A DNA stretch of 64,000 nt from an uncultured Litoreibacter sp. (GTDB lineage Bacteria > Pseudomonadota > Alphaproteobacteria > Rhodobacterales > Rhodobacteraceae): assembly GCA_947501685.1 (NCBI GenBank), contig CANMWQ010000002.1, positions 434,001-498,000 of the forward strand, written 5' to 3'. The translations under genes were made by a program, and so were the position numbers. Under the pieces are notes generated by a model. It did no database searches. It worked only from the letters and a program-made list of their open reading frames with translations, and was not told the DNA's origin. Shown one piece after another: positions 37,810 through 46,973 of the stretch (the first letter of the stretch is position 1; every line of letters begins with the position of its first letter).

Positions 37810-38395
37810 ATTGTGCGCCCTCCTGCATGTTGGGCGCAAAGAACTGCGTGACAGCCTCATTGATCCGGGTTTGCGCGGCATGAGTGTCGAGCATCCAGTC
37901 CCCCTCTGCCCACAAAACGCGGATTTGGGCGTCTGTCAGCGTGTCTTCGACGACGACTTTGGCCGGGGTCGAGCTGTTGGCCGCCAAATGCTCTTGCAAC
38001 CTGTCGGCGGTCCCGGCCGCGCAGCGCAGCTCGATCGGGGCATCGGTTTTCTTGGCGATGGCCTCGAATTCGGCCACAGCCAAAGGGATCAGCGCCTCTC
38101 TGGCGGCACTGGGCAAGACGCTGTTCATCATCGCGCCAATCAAAGGCCTCAGCGAGGCCAGTACGTGGTGGCGCGCCTCGAAATAGGTGAAATCCAAGGT
38201 CTGCAACGCCGCCGAAATCTGCGCCTCGGCCTTGGCCGCGTCACTTTGGGTCTGCTTGACAGCGTCATCCCAACCGGCGGCATATCCCTCGTCAAAGGCC
38301 TCCTTCCGGAAGGCGGTGGGGTTCCAGTTTGGGGTCGGATGCGCCTGAACCGCCGCAGCAAGCGCGAAGTTTTCAAGTTGAACAGCTTGTCCCAT
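37802..38395 (-). CDS. fliH: FliH-like flagellar export ATPase regulator
   Basis: Protein of 197 aa placed right after fliF. It has the acidic-start helix AFRKEAFDEGYAAGWDDAV typical of FliH/HrpE proteins (GxxxG-type helix), and a C-terminal domain with DTLTDAQIRVLWAEGDWMLD that matches the FliH region binding FliI. Sequence similarity across FliH proteins is low, so the call also rests on position and length. It overlaps fliF by 1 bp and fliN by 8 bp. Confidence 0.75.
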   Translation of the reverse strand: MGQAVQLENFALAAAVQAHPTPNWNPTAFRKEAFDEGYAAGWDDAVKQTQSDAAKAEAQISAALQTLDFTYFEARHHVLASLRPLIGAMMNSVLPSAAREALIPLAVAEFEAIAKKTDAPIELRCAAGTADRLQEHLAANSSTPAKVVVEDTLTDAQIRVLWAEGDWMLDTHAAQTRINEAVTQFFAPNMQEGAQYA

Positions 38396-40023
38396 TAACC
38401 AGTCTCCTCAGGTGTTTCGATCCAGCCACGCAAAATTTCCACGGTGTCGTCCTGACGCTCATCAATCAGCTGTTTGAGCCTTTGGACCGGGTCCGCGTCC
38501 TCTGCCAAAGGGGTCATGCGGGTGACCCCCGGCGCGGCAGCCCCTTGAGGCGCGGGCAGTGCGGCAGGCGAGCTGACATCGCCGTTCAGCCCGCCACCCA
38601 GGCCTCCATTTTGGCCCCCATCAGCCGCGCCGATTTGGCTGGCTTCGGGCAGGATCGGCGGAGCCTCCGCGCGGGCCAAGGCCCCTACGACGATAGGTCG
38701 GATCACGAACAACCCCAGGACCAGAACGACCATCCCGGTCACCGCCAATTGCACCAATTTCATCACGTCCAGATTTTGCGACGCGGCCCAGCCCGGCGCG
38801 GCGAGATCCAGCTCTGTCACGTCGAGCGCAGGCAGTTCCATCGAGCGGATGGTCACGCTGTCGCCGCGCGCCTCGTCAAACCCGACGGCGGATTTAACCA
38901 AGTCTTCCAGCATCACCAGCTCTTCTTGAGGGCGCGATTGCCAGACAGGTTGCCCGTCCTCGTCCGGCGTCTCGATGCCGTCGACCAGCACCGCAACGCT
39001 GATCCTGCGGATCGAGCCCGGCAATTTGCGCAGCTCGCGCGTGGTCTCGGACAGCTCGTAATTGATGGTCTCCTGCGTTTCCGTGTTCTCGCTGTTGGAC
39101 TGCCCCGCGCCGCCGCCATCGCCTTCGGGCAGGTTGGAGGCCACAGTGACGTCGCCCGCCTCAGAGTTTTGCGAATTCCGGCTGGTTTCATTGGTCTGCG
39201 TGCTCACGACAACCCGGCCTTCGGGGTCAAACAGCCGCTCCGTGATCACCTCGTCATCGGTGAGCGTTTCGACATTCACCTCGACCACCGCATTGCCGGT
39301 GCCGGTGCGCGCCTCGACGATCCGCTCGACATTGCGCTTCAGGATATCAGCGCGGTCCAGCCCCAATTGCTGCGGCGAGGCCGTGTCGTTTTCCGAAATC
39401 ACCGTGCCCCGGTCCGCGTCGATCACCGACACATTGCCGGGCTGCAACCCTGATACCGCCGAGGACACCAGAAACCGGATGGCCTCCGCCGTGTCATCCG
39501 ACACACCGCCGCCCGCGCCGCGGAGGGACACTGACGCGGTCTGCGTTTCCGCCCGCTTGAACGGAGAGTTTCCCGCCGCCGCGATATGCACCCGCGCCGC
39601 TGTGATCTGCGGATTGGCCATGATCGTGCGGGCCAGCTCACCTTCCTTGGCACGCATGTAAGCCGCGTCGAACATCTGCGACGTCGTGCCAAACCCTGAC
39701 AGCGTGTCGAGCAGCTCATACCCATTCACATCGCCCGCCGGCAGCCCTTCGGCGGCAAGCGTTAACCTTAATGTGTCGCGCTGCGTGGCGTCGACATAGA
39801 TGGCCGAATTGCGCACGTCATGCGCCACCCCCTGCGCATCCAGTGCAGCCAGCACCTGACCCGAGGCTTTCGGGCTCAGCCCACTATAAAGCAGCGCGTA
39901 ATTGGGTTGGGCGGCGAGGCGGGCCAATCCAATTACGCCAAGAAAAACAATGGCCGTGGCCCCCAAAACGATCACCCTGCGGCGGCTGTCAAGTTGGGTC
40001 CAAAGGTGGGCGAGCTGCTGCAC
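38395..40023 (-). CDS. fliF: flagellar MS-ring protein FliF
   Basis: Ring protein of 542 aa with two membrane helices (about 20-42 and 420-440). The conserved ring-building motif region LARTIMANPQITAARVHIA is clear, followed by SVSLRGAGG and the long periplasmic domain. The C-terminal tail, which normally binds FliG, ends in EILRGWIETPEETG with the usual Trp. That tail suggests a normal FliG exists somewhere, although fliG is not the next gene. First gene of its minus-strand operon, divergent from fliL. Confidence 0.94.
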   Translation of the reverse strand: MQQLAHLWTQLDSRRRVIVLGATAIVFLGVIGLARLAAQPNYALLYSGLSPKASGQVLAALDAQGVAHDVRNSAIYVDATQRDTLRLTLAAEGLPAGDVNGYELLDTLSGFGTTSQMFDAAYMRAKEGELARTIMANPQITAARVHIAAAGNSPFKRAETQTASVSLRGAGGGVSDDTAEAIRFLVSSAVSGLQPGNVSVIDADRGTVISENDTASPQQLGLDRADILKRNVERIVEARTGTGNAVVEVNVETLTDDEVITERLFDPEGRVVVSTQTNETSRNSQNSEAGDVTVASNLPEGDGGGAGQSNSENTETQETINYELSETTRELRKLPGSIRRISVAVLVDGIETPDEDGQPVWQSRPQEELVMLEDLVKSAVGFDEARGDSVTIRSMELPALDVTELDLAAPGWAASQNLDVMKLVQLAVTGMVVLVLGLFVIRPIVVGALARAEAPPILPEASQIGAADGGQNGGLGGGLNGDVSSPAALPAPQGAAAPGVTRMTPLAEDADPVQRLKQLIDERQDDTVEILRGWIETPEETG

Positions 40024-40084
40024 GATAATCCTCTGATTCTGGGCGAGCCCTTCTGGCTGGCCTCCCCACTTAGATCGCTCAGTC

Positions 40085-40099
40085 TTAACAATCGGTTAG
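40085..40099. promoter_or_regulatory. CtrA-like box in the fliF/fliL divergent promoter
   Basis: TTAA-N7-TTAG, one mismatch from TTAA-N7-TTAA, in the middle of the 123-bp divergent gap. An overlapping inverted repeat TAGCC-N7-GGCTA lies at 40097-40113. Confidence 0.55.
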
Positions 40100-40146
40100 C
40101 CAGTTGTGGGCTATAGGACAAAAAGTGAACTTCGTGAGAGATTCGA

Positions 40147-40650
40147 ATGGCCGACCCAGATCCAAATGCTGAAACAGGTGCGGAAGACGCTCCGCCCAAG
40201 AAAAGTAAGAAGGGGCTGTTGATCGGTGCGGTCGTGGCAGCTCTCGGCGGTGGCGGCGCGTTTTATGCGGTGAATTCCGGCATGATCCTTGGTGCGGCCG
40301 ACGTCGCGGACACGCATGAGGGCGAGGACAAGCCGATGCTTGAAGACACCAAGCTCGCCAGCTTCGTGCCGATCGACCCGCTGGTTATTTCGCTCGGCGG
40401 GCAGTCCCAACACCAGCTTCGGTTCAACGCCCAGCTGGAGGTCGCCTCGGAAAAACAAGCCGATGTGGAGAACCTGATGCCGCGCATTCTCGACGTGCTG
40501 AACGGCTACCTGCGCGCGGTCGACGTGGCGGATCTGCAAAGCCCCACCGCCTTGGTAAAACTGCGCGTGCAAATGCTGCGCCGCATCCAATTGGTCACCG
40601 GCGACGGGCACGTCAAAGACCTGCTGATAACGGAGTTTGTGTTCACATGA
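40147..40650 (+). CDS. fliL: flagellar basal body-associated protein FliL
   Basis: Protein of 167 aa: basic cytoplasmic start, one membrane helix (GLLIGAVVAALGGGGAFYAV) and the periplasmic FliL domain (FVPIDPLVISLGG, LRFNAQLEVAS, KDLLITEFVFT). FliL rings surround and stabilise stators. It leads the operon fliL-orf-motE-like-motA, fitting a stator role. A second, divergent FliL-like gene is at 49170. Confidence 0.9.
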   Translation: MADPDPNAETGAEDAPPKKSKKGLLIGAVVAALGGGGAFYAVNSGMILGAADVADTHEGEDKPMLEDTKLASFVPIDPLVISLGGQSQHQLRFNAQLEVASEKQADVENLMPRILDVLNGYLRAVDVADLQSPTALVKLRVQMLRRIQLVTGDGHVKDLLITEFVFT

Positions 40651-41069
40651 TGACTTTCGGACTGGATATTATTGCCGATATTTTGCTGGGCGTGGGCGCG
40701 CTGGCGGCGGCCTTCTACTGCGTGGCTTTGTCGCGCAAATTGAGCCGCCTCACCGGGCTGGATCAGGAGCTTGGCACCGCCATCGCCGTGTTGTCTCAAC
40801 AGGTCGATGAGATGACCCAAGTGCTGCAAACCGCGCAGGCCTCCGCCAATGACGCGCGTGAAAAACTGTCGGAGATGACCGAACGCGCTGAGGACGCCGC
40901 CATGAAGCTGCAGGCTGAAACCGCGCAACCCGCGCCAGCCGCGCAGGACACGCTGGTCCTGGACCAACCCGTCCAGCAGCCTGCGCCAGACCCTGAGCCG
41001 CGAGACAGTGGCGGGCTTGCCGATGGCAACACCTCCATCTTTATGCGCCATACGCGGGTCGCGTCATGA
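40647..41069 (+). CDS. uncharacterised membrane-anchored coiled-coil protein in the stator operon
   Basis: Protein of 140 aa that I do not recognise. One N-terminal membrane helix (about 5-27: DIIADILLGVGALAAAFYCVAL) is followed by a coiled coil (about 30-90) and a Pro/Gln-rich tail ending SIFMRHTRVAS. It overlaps fliL (ATGA) and the next gene (ATGA), so expression is coupled. Position between fliL and motE/motA suggests a stator-assembly or motor accessory role. No catalytic motif is visible. Confidence 0.7.
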   Translation: MMTFGLDIIADILLGVGALAAAFYCVALSRKLSRLTGLDQELGTAIAVLSQQVDEMTQVLQTAQASANDAREKLSEMTERAEDAAMKLQAETAQPAPAAQDTLVLDQPVQQPAPDPEPRDSGGLADGNTSIFMRHTRVAS

Positions 41070-41644
41070 AAATGTCCCGCCCCCTGACCAAATTCGGTCC
41101 GCTCCCGGTGATCGTTTTGGCCCTGATCCTGTCGGGCAGCCTCAGGCTGGGCGGCATCGGCCTGGCCAATGCAACGGAGCCTTCAGAAACGCCGCCCGAC
41201 CCCCCGACCGCCGCCAATGCGGCACAAAAGGAGGACCCGGACGTCTCCGCCCTTTTGGCTATGGTGCAGGCGCGCAGCAAGCAGCTGGACGCCAAAGAAG
41301 CACAACTCGCCGCCCGCGCCAGCGATCTGGCCGCGGCACAAGAGCTGATCGAAAACAACATGCGCAAGCTCGAGCAGGCAGAGGCAAGGCTGGCCAGCAC
41401 CATCAGCAAGGTCGATGGCGCCTCAGAAGCTGATCTTGAACGCCTCACGGCTGTGTACCAAGCGATGAAACCAAAGGTCGCCGCGCCCTTGTTCGAGCAG
41501 ATGACGCCCGAATTTGCCGCAGGGTTTTTGGGCCGCATGGCCCCGCAAGCCGCCGCTGGCATCATGTCAGGCCTCTCCACTGATGCGGGCTACGCCATCA
41601 GCGTCGTGCTGGCCGGACGAAACGCCAAGGCCCCGTCGCACTAA
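41066..41644 (+). CDS. MotE-like motility protein (MgtE_N-type C-terminus)
   Basis: Protein of 192 aa with N-terminal hydrophobic segment/signal (VIVLALILSGSLRLGGIG), a coiled coil (about 65-125) and a C-terminal helical segment VYQAMKPKVAAPLFEQMTPEFAAGFLGRM, the MgtE_N-like repeat seen in MotE of rhizobia. MotE is a periplasmic chaperone of MotC there. The gene lies just before motA. In this window no obvious MotC homologue is named, but the large secreted protein after motA sits where MotC would be expected. Confidence 0.75.
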   Translation: MKMSRPLTKFGPLPVIVLALILSGSLRLGGIGLANATEPSETPPDPPTAANAAQKEDPDVSALLAMVQARSKQLDAKEAQLAARASDLAAAQELIENNMRKLEQAEARLASTISKVDGASEADLERLTAVYQAMKPKVAAPLFEQMTPEFAAGFLGRMAPQAAAGIMSGLSTDAGYAISVVLAGRNAKAPSH

Positions 41645-41686
41645 CCCTCCCCCGTTTTCTATTCATTGAAGTGAGTACATCCTCCC

Positions 41687-42556
41687 ATGATCGGTATTGT
41701 TGGCATCATCATTGTTTTCGTCATGGTCTTTGGCGGCTATCTCGCGGCGGGCGGGAAGATGGCGATCATCATGAAATCGCTGCCCTATGAAATGACCATG
41801 ATCGGCGGCGCGGCGCTGGGAGCGTTCGTCATCAGCAATGATATGGGCGGCATCAAGCACACGTGCAAAGACATCATGAAGGTCTTCAAGGGCCCCAAAT
41901 GGAAAAAGGCCGATTTTCAGGACCTGCTCTGCCTGCTTTACGAACTCGTCCGGCTGGCCCGCAAAAACCCGGTGGAGCTCGAACCCCATATCGAGGCGCC
42001 GGAGGACTCGGCCATTTTTGCGCGCTACCCGAAAATCCAGAAAGACAAGGAAACTGTGGAGCTGATCTGCGACACGCTGCGTTCCGCCAGCATGAATTAC
42101 GACGATCCGCATCAGGTCGAAGAGGTACTGGAAAAACGTCTGGAGGCAAATTTCCACCACGCCCTGCATTCCAGCCACGCACTGCAAACCATTGCCGACG
42201 GCCTGCCCGCTCTGGGCATTGTGGCGGCGGTTCTGGGCGTGATCAAAACCATGGGTTCGATTGACCAACCACCTGAAGTTCTTGGCAAACTCATCGGCGG
42301 CGCGCTGGTCGGCACCTTCCTCGGCGTGTTCCTCGCCTACGGGTTTTTCGGGCCCTTCGCATCCAAGGTGAAAACCATCACCGAGCAAGAGGCACAGTTC
42401 AACCAGCTGATCCGCGAGGTGCTTGTGGCCAATCTGCACAACCACGCGGTCAATATTTGCATCGAAGTGGGCCGCCAGAACACGCCCGGCGACATGCGCC
42501 CCAGCTTCTCCGACCTCGAACAAGCCATCAAAGAAACCAAACAGGTCGCCGCATGA
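41687..42556 (+). CDS. motA: flagellar motor stator protein MotA
   Basis: Protein of 289 aa with four membrane helices (start IGIVGIIIVFVMVFGGYLAAGG; late pair around GLPALGIVAAVLGVIKTMG and LVGTFLGVFLAYGFFGPF). The large cytoplasmic loop with EPHIEAPEDSAIF carries the charged face that contacts FliG. This is the long MotA subfamily with VGTFLGV near the last helix. It overlaps the following gene by 4 bp (ATGA); motB is far upstream, outside this operon. Confidence 0.94.
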   Translation: MIGIVGIIIVFVMVFGGYLAAGGKMAIIMKSLPYEMTMIGGAALGAFVISNDMGGIKHTCKDIMKVFKGPKWKKADFQDLLCLLYELVRLARKNPVELEPHIEAPEDSAIFARYPKIQKDKETVELICDTLRSASMNYDDPHQVEEVLEKRLEANFHHALHSSHALQTIADGLPALGIVAAVLGVIKTMGSIDQPPEVLGKLIGGALVGTFLGVFLAYGFFGPFASKVKTITEQEAQFNQLIREVLVANLHNHAVNICIEVGRQNTPGDMRPSFSDLEQAIKETKQVAA

Positions 42557-44679
42557 TCCGTCTTTTCCTGTGTCTGGCCTTTCTAAGCTGCGCCACGGCG
42601 GCCTCGGCGCAAAGCCAGATTTCGGTGCGGGGCGGGGAGCATGACGGCTTCACCCGCCTCGTTCTCAACCTGCGCCAAACCCAAGACTGGAGCATGGTTG
42701 AAACGCCAAGCGGCTACCGGATCGAGCTGTCCAGCTGGTCGGCGGGGTTCAACCTTTCAGGGGTTTTCCAGAAAATGACCCGCGACCGGATCAGCGCTGT
42801 CGCCGCCACCCAAAATGCCATCTCCTTTGACGTGGCTTGCCAATGTCAGGCGGAGGCCTCGCAACTGACCTCCGGCGTCATCTTCGTGGATATCTCCCCT
42901 GCTGATCTGCCCGAGCCTGAAGCCGAGCCAGCCCCCGAACAGATGGAGGTGACGCCAGAGCCCGTGACGCTGCCCGCCTTCACGTCCCGAACCGCCGAAT
43001 TGGCAACCCCCACCACACCCGCCGACAACGCACCCGCACCTCAGCTCGACGGCTTGCGCGAAAGCCTGCTGAATGGCCTGCAACGCTCTGCCGGGTTGTC
43101 CTTGATCGAGCTGGACACCGACCCGTCAGACGCCCTTCCCGCGCCAGACGCCCTGACGGGGAAGGCCAGAGACCGCATAAAAATTTCCGACGCTTTCGAG
43201 AGATCGGAGACCGTCCCCAACGGCGCGCGCCCTGAAACCGAAACACAGCCATCCCTTGCCACATGCCCCATGCCGGAAAGCTACGACATCAGCCTGTGGG
43301 GCGAGCCCGATACATTTGCGACCCAACTTGCCACCCTGCGCCGCGACATGCTGTCGGAATTTGATCGCATCAACCCGCAAGATGTCATCCGCTTGGCGCA
43401 GCTTTACCTGTATTTTGGCCTCGGCACGGAGGCCCGCATGGTCACACGCACCTTCGAGACACCGGCCAGCGACACCACCCGCATCACGGCTCTGGCCCAG
43501 ATCATCGAGCCGGACAGCAACGGGCCAAACAAGCAAGGACCAGACCACGCCCCGTTTGGTGATCTGGCCCATTGCGCGGGCACCCTGACCCCGTGGCTGC
43601 TGCTGGCCTCTCCCAAGACGGCGACGCTCACAGACACGACGCTTCGGGACCTCATCACCACATTCTCCACCTGGCCCGCACATCTGCGCAGCCTGCTCGG
43701 CCCCCCGATTGTCGCCACATTGACCACGAGAGGCTTCGACACGCCCGCCAGCGTGATCCGGTCGCTGGCTATGATGTCGCAACCTGCTGACACCGACACC
43801 CCGTTCGAGAATACGGATTTCGACGACATGCCCATGGCCAAGCTGCGCGATCTCATTGATGAGGGCGGTGACAAAACCGCAGCGGCGCTCAGCACATATC
43901 TCGCGCGCGCCGCACGCGACCGCGCGCCGCTTGACCCCATCTATATCGAGCTTGCCGAAGCATATGAGCGCGAAACCCAAGGCCTGCCCGTCAGCGACGC
44001 CCTGAACCTGTCGCGCATCGCAGCCCTTGGCCATATCGGGCGTTTCTCCGATGCAAAGGCCGTCCTGCAAGAGCGCCTGGACCTCGACGCGCCCGTCCCC
44101 GGCGACGTTCTGGAAACTCTTGTGACACAAGCCCTGTTCCAAGCCGATCCGTTCGAGATCGCCAGCACCGCCATGTTTGCCGCGCGCATCAACCGCCTGT
44201 CCGACCTGCCTGAGGGGCTCATCCTCGAGCTGTCGAAAGCGGCGCTCGACGCAGGGTTGCCCGACCTCAGCGCCAAGCTCATGGCCGTGCTCGACACACC
44301 GCCCGCGCAGCTACAGGCCGAAATTGAAGCGGCGGAGTTTGATCCCGATACGGCCCTTACGACGCTGGACGCGCTGTCGGACATCCAAGCCGATGCGCTG
44401 CGGGTGCAGTTACTGCTAAATGCCGGTCGTGCAGAGCAGATTTGGGCCGAAGATCAGAACCGCCTGCGTCCCGAGCAAAAGTCTCAGGTCGCATGGGCCG
44501 CCAAGGAATGGGCGCAGGTTGAAGGCGATGCGTTGCGGGGCGAACTGGCGCAGCTACTGGACGGTGCAGACGCGCCTTTCGATGCCGATAAACCCATTGC
44601 GCAGGCGACAGAGCTTGAGGCCTCCAGCGCGAAAGCGCGGGCTTTGATTTCAGAAATGCTGGCCCCGCCGCCATCTTAG
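42553..44679 (+). CDS. large secreted helical-repeat protein encoded after motA, function unknown
   Basis: Protein of 708 aa starting at 42553, where ATGA overlaps motA; an upstream in-frame extension lies in motA. A signal peptide (MIRLFLCLAFLSCATAASA) leads into a beta-rich domain (about 20-115: RGGEHDGFTRLVLNL, YRIELSSW, ISFDVACQCQAEA) that resembles an AMIN-type wall-binding domain. A Pro-rich linker follows, then from about 240 an all-helical region with TPR/Sel1-like character. I cannot name a family with confidence. Secretion plus coupling to motA and motE-like suggests a periplasmic stator or motor cage component, comparable in position to MotC/MotK-type proteins. Confidence 0.75.
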   Translation: MIRLFLCLAFLSCATAASAQSQISVRGGEHDGFTRLVLNLRQTQDWSMVETPSGYRIELSSWSAGFNLSGVFQKMTRDRISAVAATQNAISFDVACQCQAEASQLTSGVIFVDISPADLPEPEAEPAPEQMEVTPEPVTLPAFTSRTAELATPTTPADNAPAPQLDGLRESLLNGLQRSAGLSLIELDTDPSDALPAPDALTGKARDRIKISDAFERSETVPNGARPETETQPSLATCPMPESYDISLWGEPDTFATQLATLRRDMLSEFDRINPQDVIRLAQLYLYFGLGTEARMVTRTFETPASDTTRITALAQIIEPDSNGPNKQGPDHAPFGDLAHCAGTLTPWLLLASPKTATLTDTTLRDLITTFSTWPAHLRSLLGPPIVATLTTRGFDTPASVIRSLAMMSQPADTDTPFENTDFDDMPMAKLRDLIDEGGDKTAAALSTYLARAARDRAPLDPIYIELAEAYERETQGLPVSDALNLSRIAALGHIGRFSDAKAVLQERLDLDAPVPGDVLETLVTQALFQADPFEIASTAMFAARINRLSDLPEGLILELSKAALDAGLPDLSAKLMAVLDTPPAQLQAEIEAAEFDPDTALTTLDALSDIQADALRVQLLLNAGRAEQIWAEDQNRLRPEQKSQVAWAAKEWAQVEGDALRGELAQLLDGADAPFDADKPIAQATELEASSAKARALISEMLAPPPS

Positions 44680-44755
44680 ATAGATTTGGTTACGCATTTT
44701 AAAGGCTTTGTCCTCAAATTCAGCTCAGCTGCCCCTGACTTGTGAGACCTCTCCT

Positions 44756-44896
44756 ATGCGCCACGTCCAAAGACCCGCAAATATCGCCGTTTTCTTCGTG
44801 CTGCTTGTCAGCGCCTGTCTGATTATCGCCTTGGACGCGGATGCCTCCCAGCCAAGGGCTGCAACCACGCCCGACGTGAGCGTCACAACGGACTGA
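44756..44896 (+). CDS. possible small single-pass membrane protein upstream of flhA
   Basis: An ORF of 46 aa starting MRHVQRPANIAVF, with one hydrophobic helix (about 9-26) and a short polar tail. It lies between the 708-aa protein and flhA, and ends 4 bp before the flhA ATG, as expected for a coupled upstream gene. A longer in-frame start at 44708 exists. Ribosome site is weak and no family is recognised. It may only be a leader peptide, or chance. Confidence 0.35.
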   Translation: MRHVQRPANIAVFFVLLVSACLIIALDADASQPRAATTPDVSVTTD

Positions 44897-44900
44897 TCCC

Positions 44901-46973
44901 ATGACACTCCGCGCAATTTTCCAGCCCACGGTCCTTCTGGCGATGGCGCTGATGGCGATCATCGTGATGATGGTGTTGCCGATGCCCGCTTGGGTGCTCG
45001 ACTTGGGCCTTGCCGCCAGTTTCGGCATCGCGATCCTGATCTTCACCGTGACGCTGTTTCTGGACCGGCCGCTTGATTTCTCAGCCTTTCCGACGATCCT
45101 GCTGGCGTCACTGATGCTGCGCCTGTCGCTCAACGTGTCGTCAACCAAGCTGATCATCGGCAACGGCCATAGCGGCAGTGCCGCCGCCGGAGAGGTCATC
45201 GAAGGCTTTGCCATGTTCATCATGGGCGGCAGCGTGGTGCTGGGCCTCGTCGTGTTTTGCGTGCTGCTTATCGTCAATTTCATCGTCATCACCAAAGGCG
45301 CGGCCCGCATGGCTGAAGTGGGCGCGCGCTTCGCGCTTGATGCGATGCCGGGCAAACAACTGGCCATCGACAGCGACATGTCCGCAGGTGCCATTGATCA
45401 TGCCGAGGCCAAAGCACGCCGCGAGCGTGAGCAACAGGAAACCACCTTTTTCGGGTCGCTGGATGGGGCCTCGAAATTCGTCAAAGGCGACGCGATTGCG
45501 GGCCTGTTGATCACGCTGCTGAACCTCGTGGTGGGCCTGATCATCGGGGTCACGATCCACGGCATGCCGCTTGGCAAGGCGTTTGAAACCTACGCAATCC
45601 TGACGGTCGGCGACGGGCTGGTCACGCAAATCCCGGCGGTGATTATCTCCATTGCGACGGCTTTGCTGTTGGCGCGCGGGGGCGTAAAAGGCGCCACCGA
45701 TCTGGCTTTGACCGCCCAACTTGGCCGCTACCCCGCAGCCCTCGCCACGGTCGGCGTGCTGATGGGCGTCTTCGCGCTGGTCCCCGGCCTGCCGTTCTTT
45801 CCGTTTCTGTTCGGCTGCGTCGCGCTGCTGGGCTGTGCATGGGTCGCACATACCAACGCGCCCAAAGACACCACGCCAGATGCAGAGGCCCTGCCAGCAC
45901 CAATCCCCGCCGACAAATCCATGGGAGACATCCTTGACCTCGACGACATCCATGTCGAGTTCGCCCCCGATCTGGTCAACATGGCGCTGGACCCCGCGAC
46001 CGGGCTGGACGCGCGGATTTCCAACATGCGCCGCCACGTCGCCAGCGCCTTCGGCCTTGTGCTGCCAGAAGTGCGGCTGACCGATAATCCGGTGCTGCCG
46101 CCCGGCAAATACCGCATTCGCATCCACGGGGTCGACCACGCTGAAGACTTGCTCCGCCCCGAGCAGGTCTTGGCGCTTATGCCCCCCGAAGGCGGCACCG
46201 CGCTGACAGGCGAATCCGTCCAGGAACCGGTCTACGGCGCGCCCGCGCTTTGGATTGATCGTGACCATCAGGAAGACGCGTCGATCGAAGGGTGCACCGT
46301 GGTGACCTCCGCCGAAATTCTGGCGACACATCTGCTGGAAACCATCAAAGGCAACCTTGCACGGCTGCTGACCATGCGGGCCTTGCGCCGGTTGCTGGAC
46401 GAGTTCACCAACCTCTCCGACGAGGCGCGCAACGCCGCCAACCGCAAGCTTCTGGACGATGTGATCCCCGAAAAAGTGTCGACCGATCTGCTGTTGCAGG
46501 TGTTGCGTCTGTTGCTGGACGAGCAGGTTTCCATCCGCAATCTGGCCCTGATCCTTGAGGCGATTGCCGAGGGTCGCAGCACTTTCAACTCCGCCGATAC
46601 GCTATGCGAATACGTGCGCCAGCGGCTGGGGTTCCAGATCGTGGCGGGGCTGAAACGCGATGACGGGACATTGCCGCTGCTGCAACTTGCGCCCGAATGG
46701 GAAAGCACGTTTCAAAAATACCAGCTCGACCCTGATCACGGCGGTGATGTCGCTTTGCCGCCCGAAGATTTTAACCGGCTGGCGGGCAACGTGTCCGAAA
46801 AGCTGAACAAATCCTCGGAAAACGGGGTCTTCCCGGCCATCGTCACGACGCTGCAAAGGCGCAGGTTCTTGCGCACCGTTCTGCAATCCAAAGGCATCGC
46901 CGCCCCCGTGGTCTCGTTCGAGGAAATCGCGCGCGACGCCAAACCCTCCGTCGTGGGGCAAGTCGCCGCGTGA
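44901..46973 (+). CDS. flhA: flagellar export gate protein FlhA
   Basis: Protein of 690 aa: eight membrane helices in the first 330 residues with the FHIPEP-family signatures DRPLDFSAFPTILLASLMLR and GDGLVTQIPAVIISIATALLL, then the cytoplasmic export-substrate domain (LPEVRLTDNPVLPPGKYRI, LLDDVIPEKVSTDLL, VLQSKGIAAPVVSFEEI). It is the nonameric cytoplasmic ring of the flagellar type III export apparatus. It overlaps fliR by 4 bp (GTGA). Confidence 0.96.
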   Translation: MTLRAIFQPTVLLAMALMAIIVMMVLPMPAWVLDLGLAASFGIAILIFTVTLFLDRPLDFSAFPTILLASLMLRLSLNVSSTKLIIGNGHSGSAAAGEVIEGFAMFIMGGSVVLGLVVFCVLLIVNFIVITKGAARMAEVGARFALDAMPGKQLAIDSDMSAGAIDHAEAKARREREQQETTFFGSLDGASKFVKGDAIAGLLITLLNLVVGLIIGVTIHGMPLGKAFETYAILTVGDGLVTQIPAVIISIATALLLARGGVKGATDLALTAQLGRYPAALATVGVLMGVFALVPGLPFFPFLFGCVALLGCAWVAHTNAPKDTTPDAEALPAPIPADKSMGDILDLDDIHVEFAPDLVNMALDPATGLDARISNMRRHVASAFGLVLPEVRLTDNPVLPPGKYRIRIHGVDHAEDLLRPEQVLALMPPEGGTALTGESVQEPVYGAPALWIDRDHQEDASIEGCTVVTSAEILATHLLETIKGNLARLLTMRALRRLLDEFTNLSDEARNAANRKLLDDVIPEKVSTDLLLQVLRLLLDEQVSIRNLALILEAIAEGRSTFNSADTLCEYVRQRLGFQIVAGLKRDDGTLPLLQLAPEWESTFQKYQLDPDHGGDVALPPEDFNRLAGNVSEKLNKSSENGVFPAIVTTLQRRRFLRTVLQSKGIAAPVVSFEEIARDAKPSVVGQVAA

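Noticed and set aside
45141-46331. Minus-strand open frame of 396 codons
   Set aside because: Antisense to flhA; no independent evidence.
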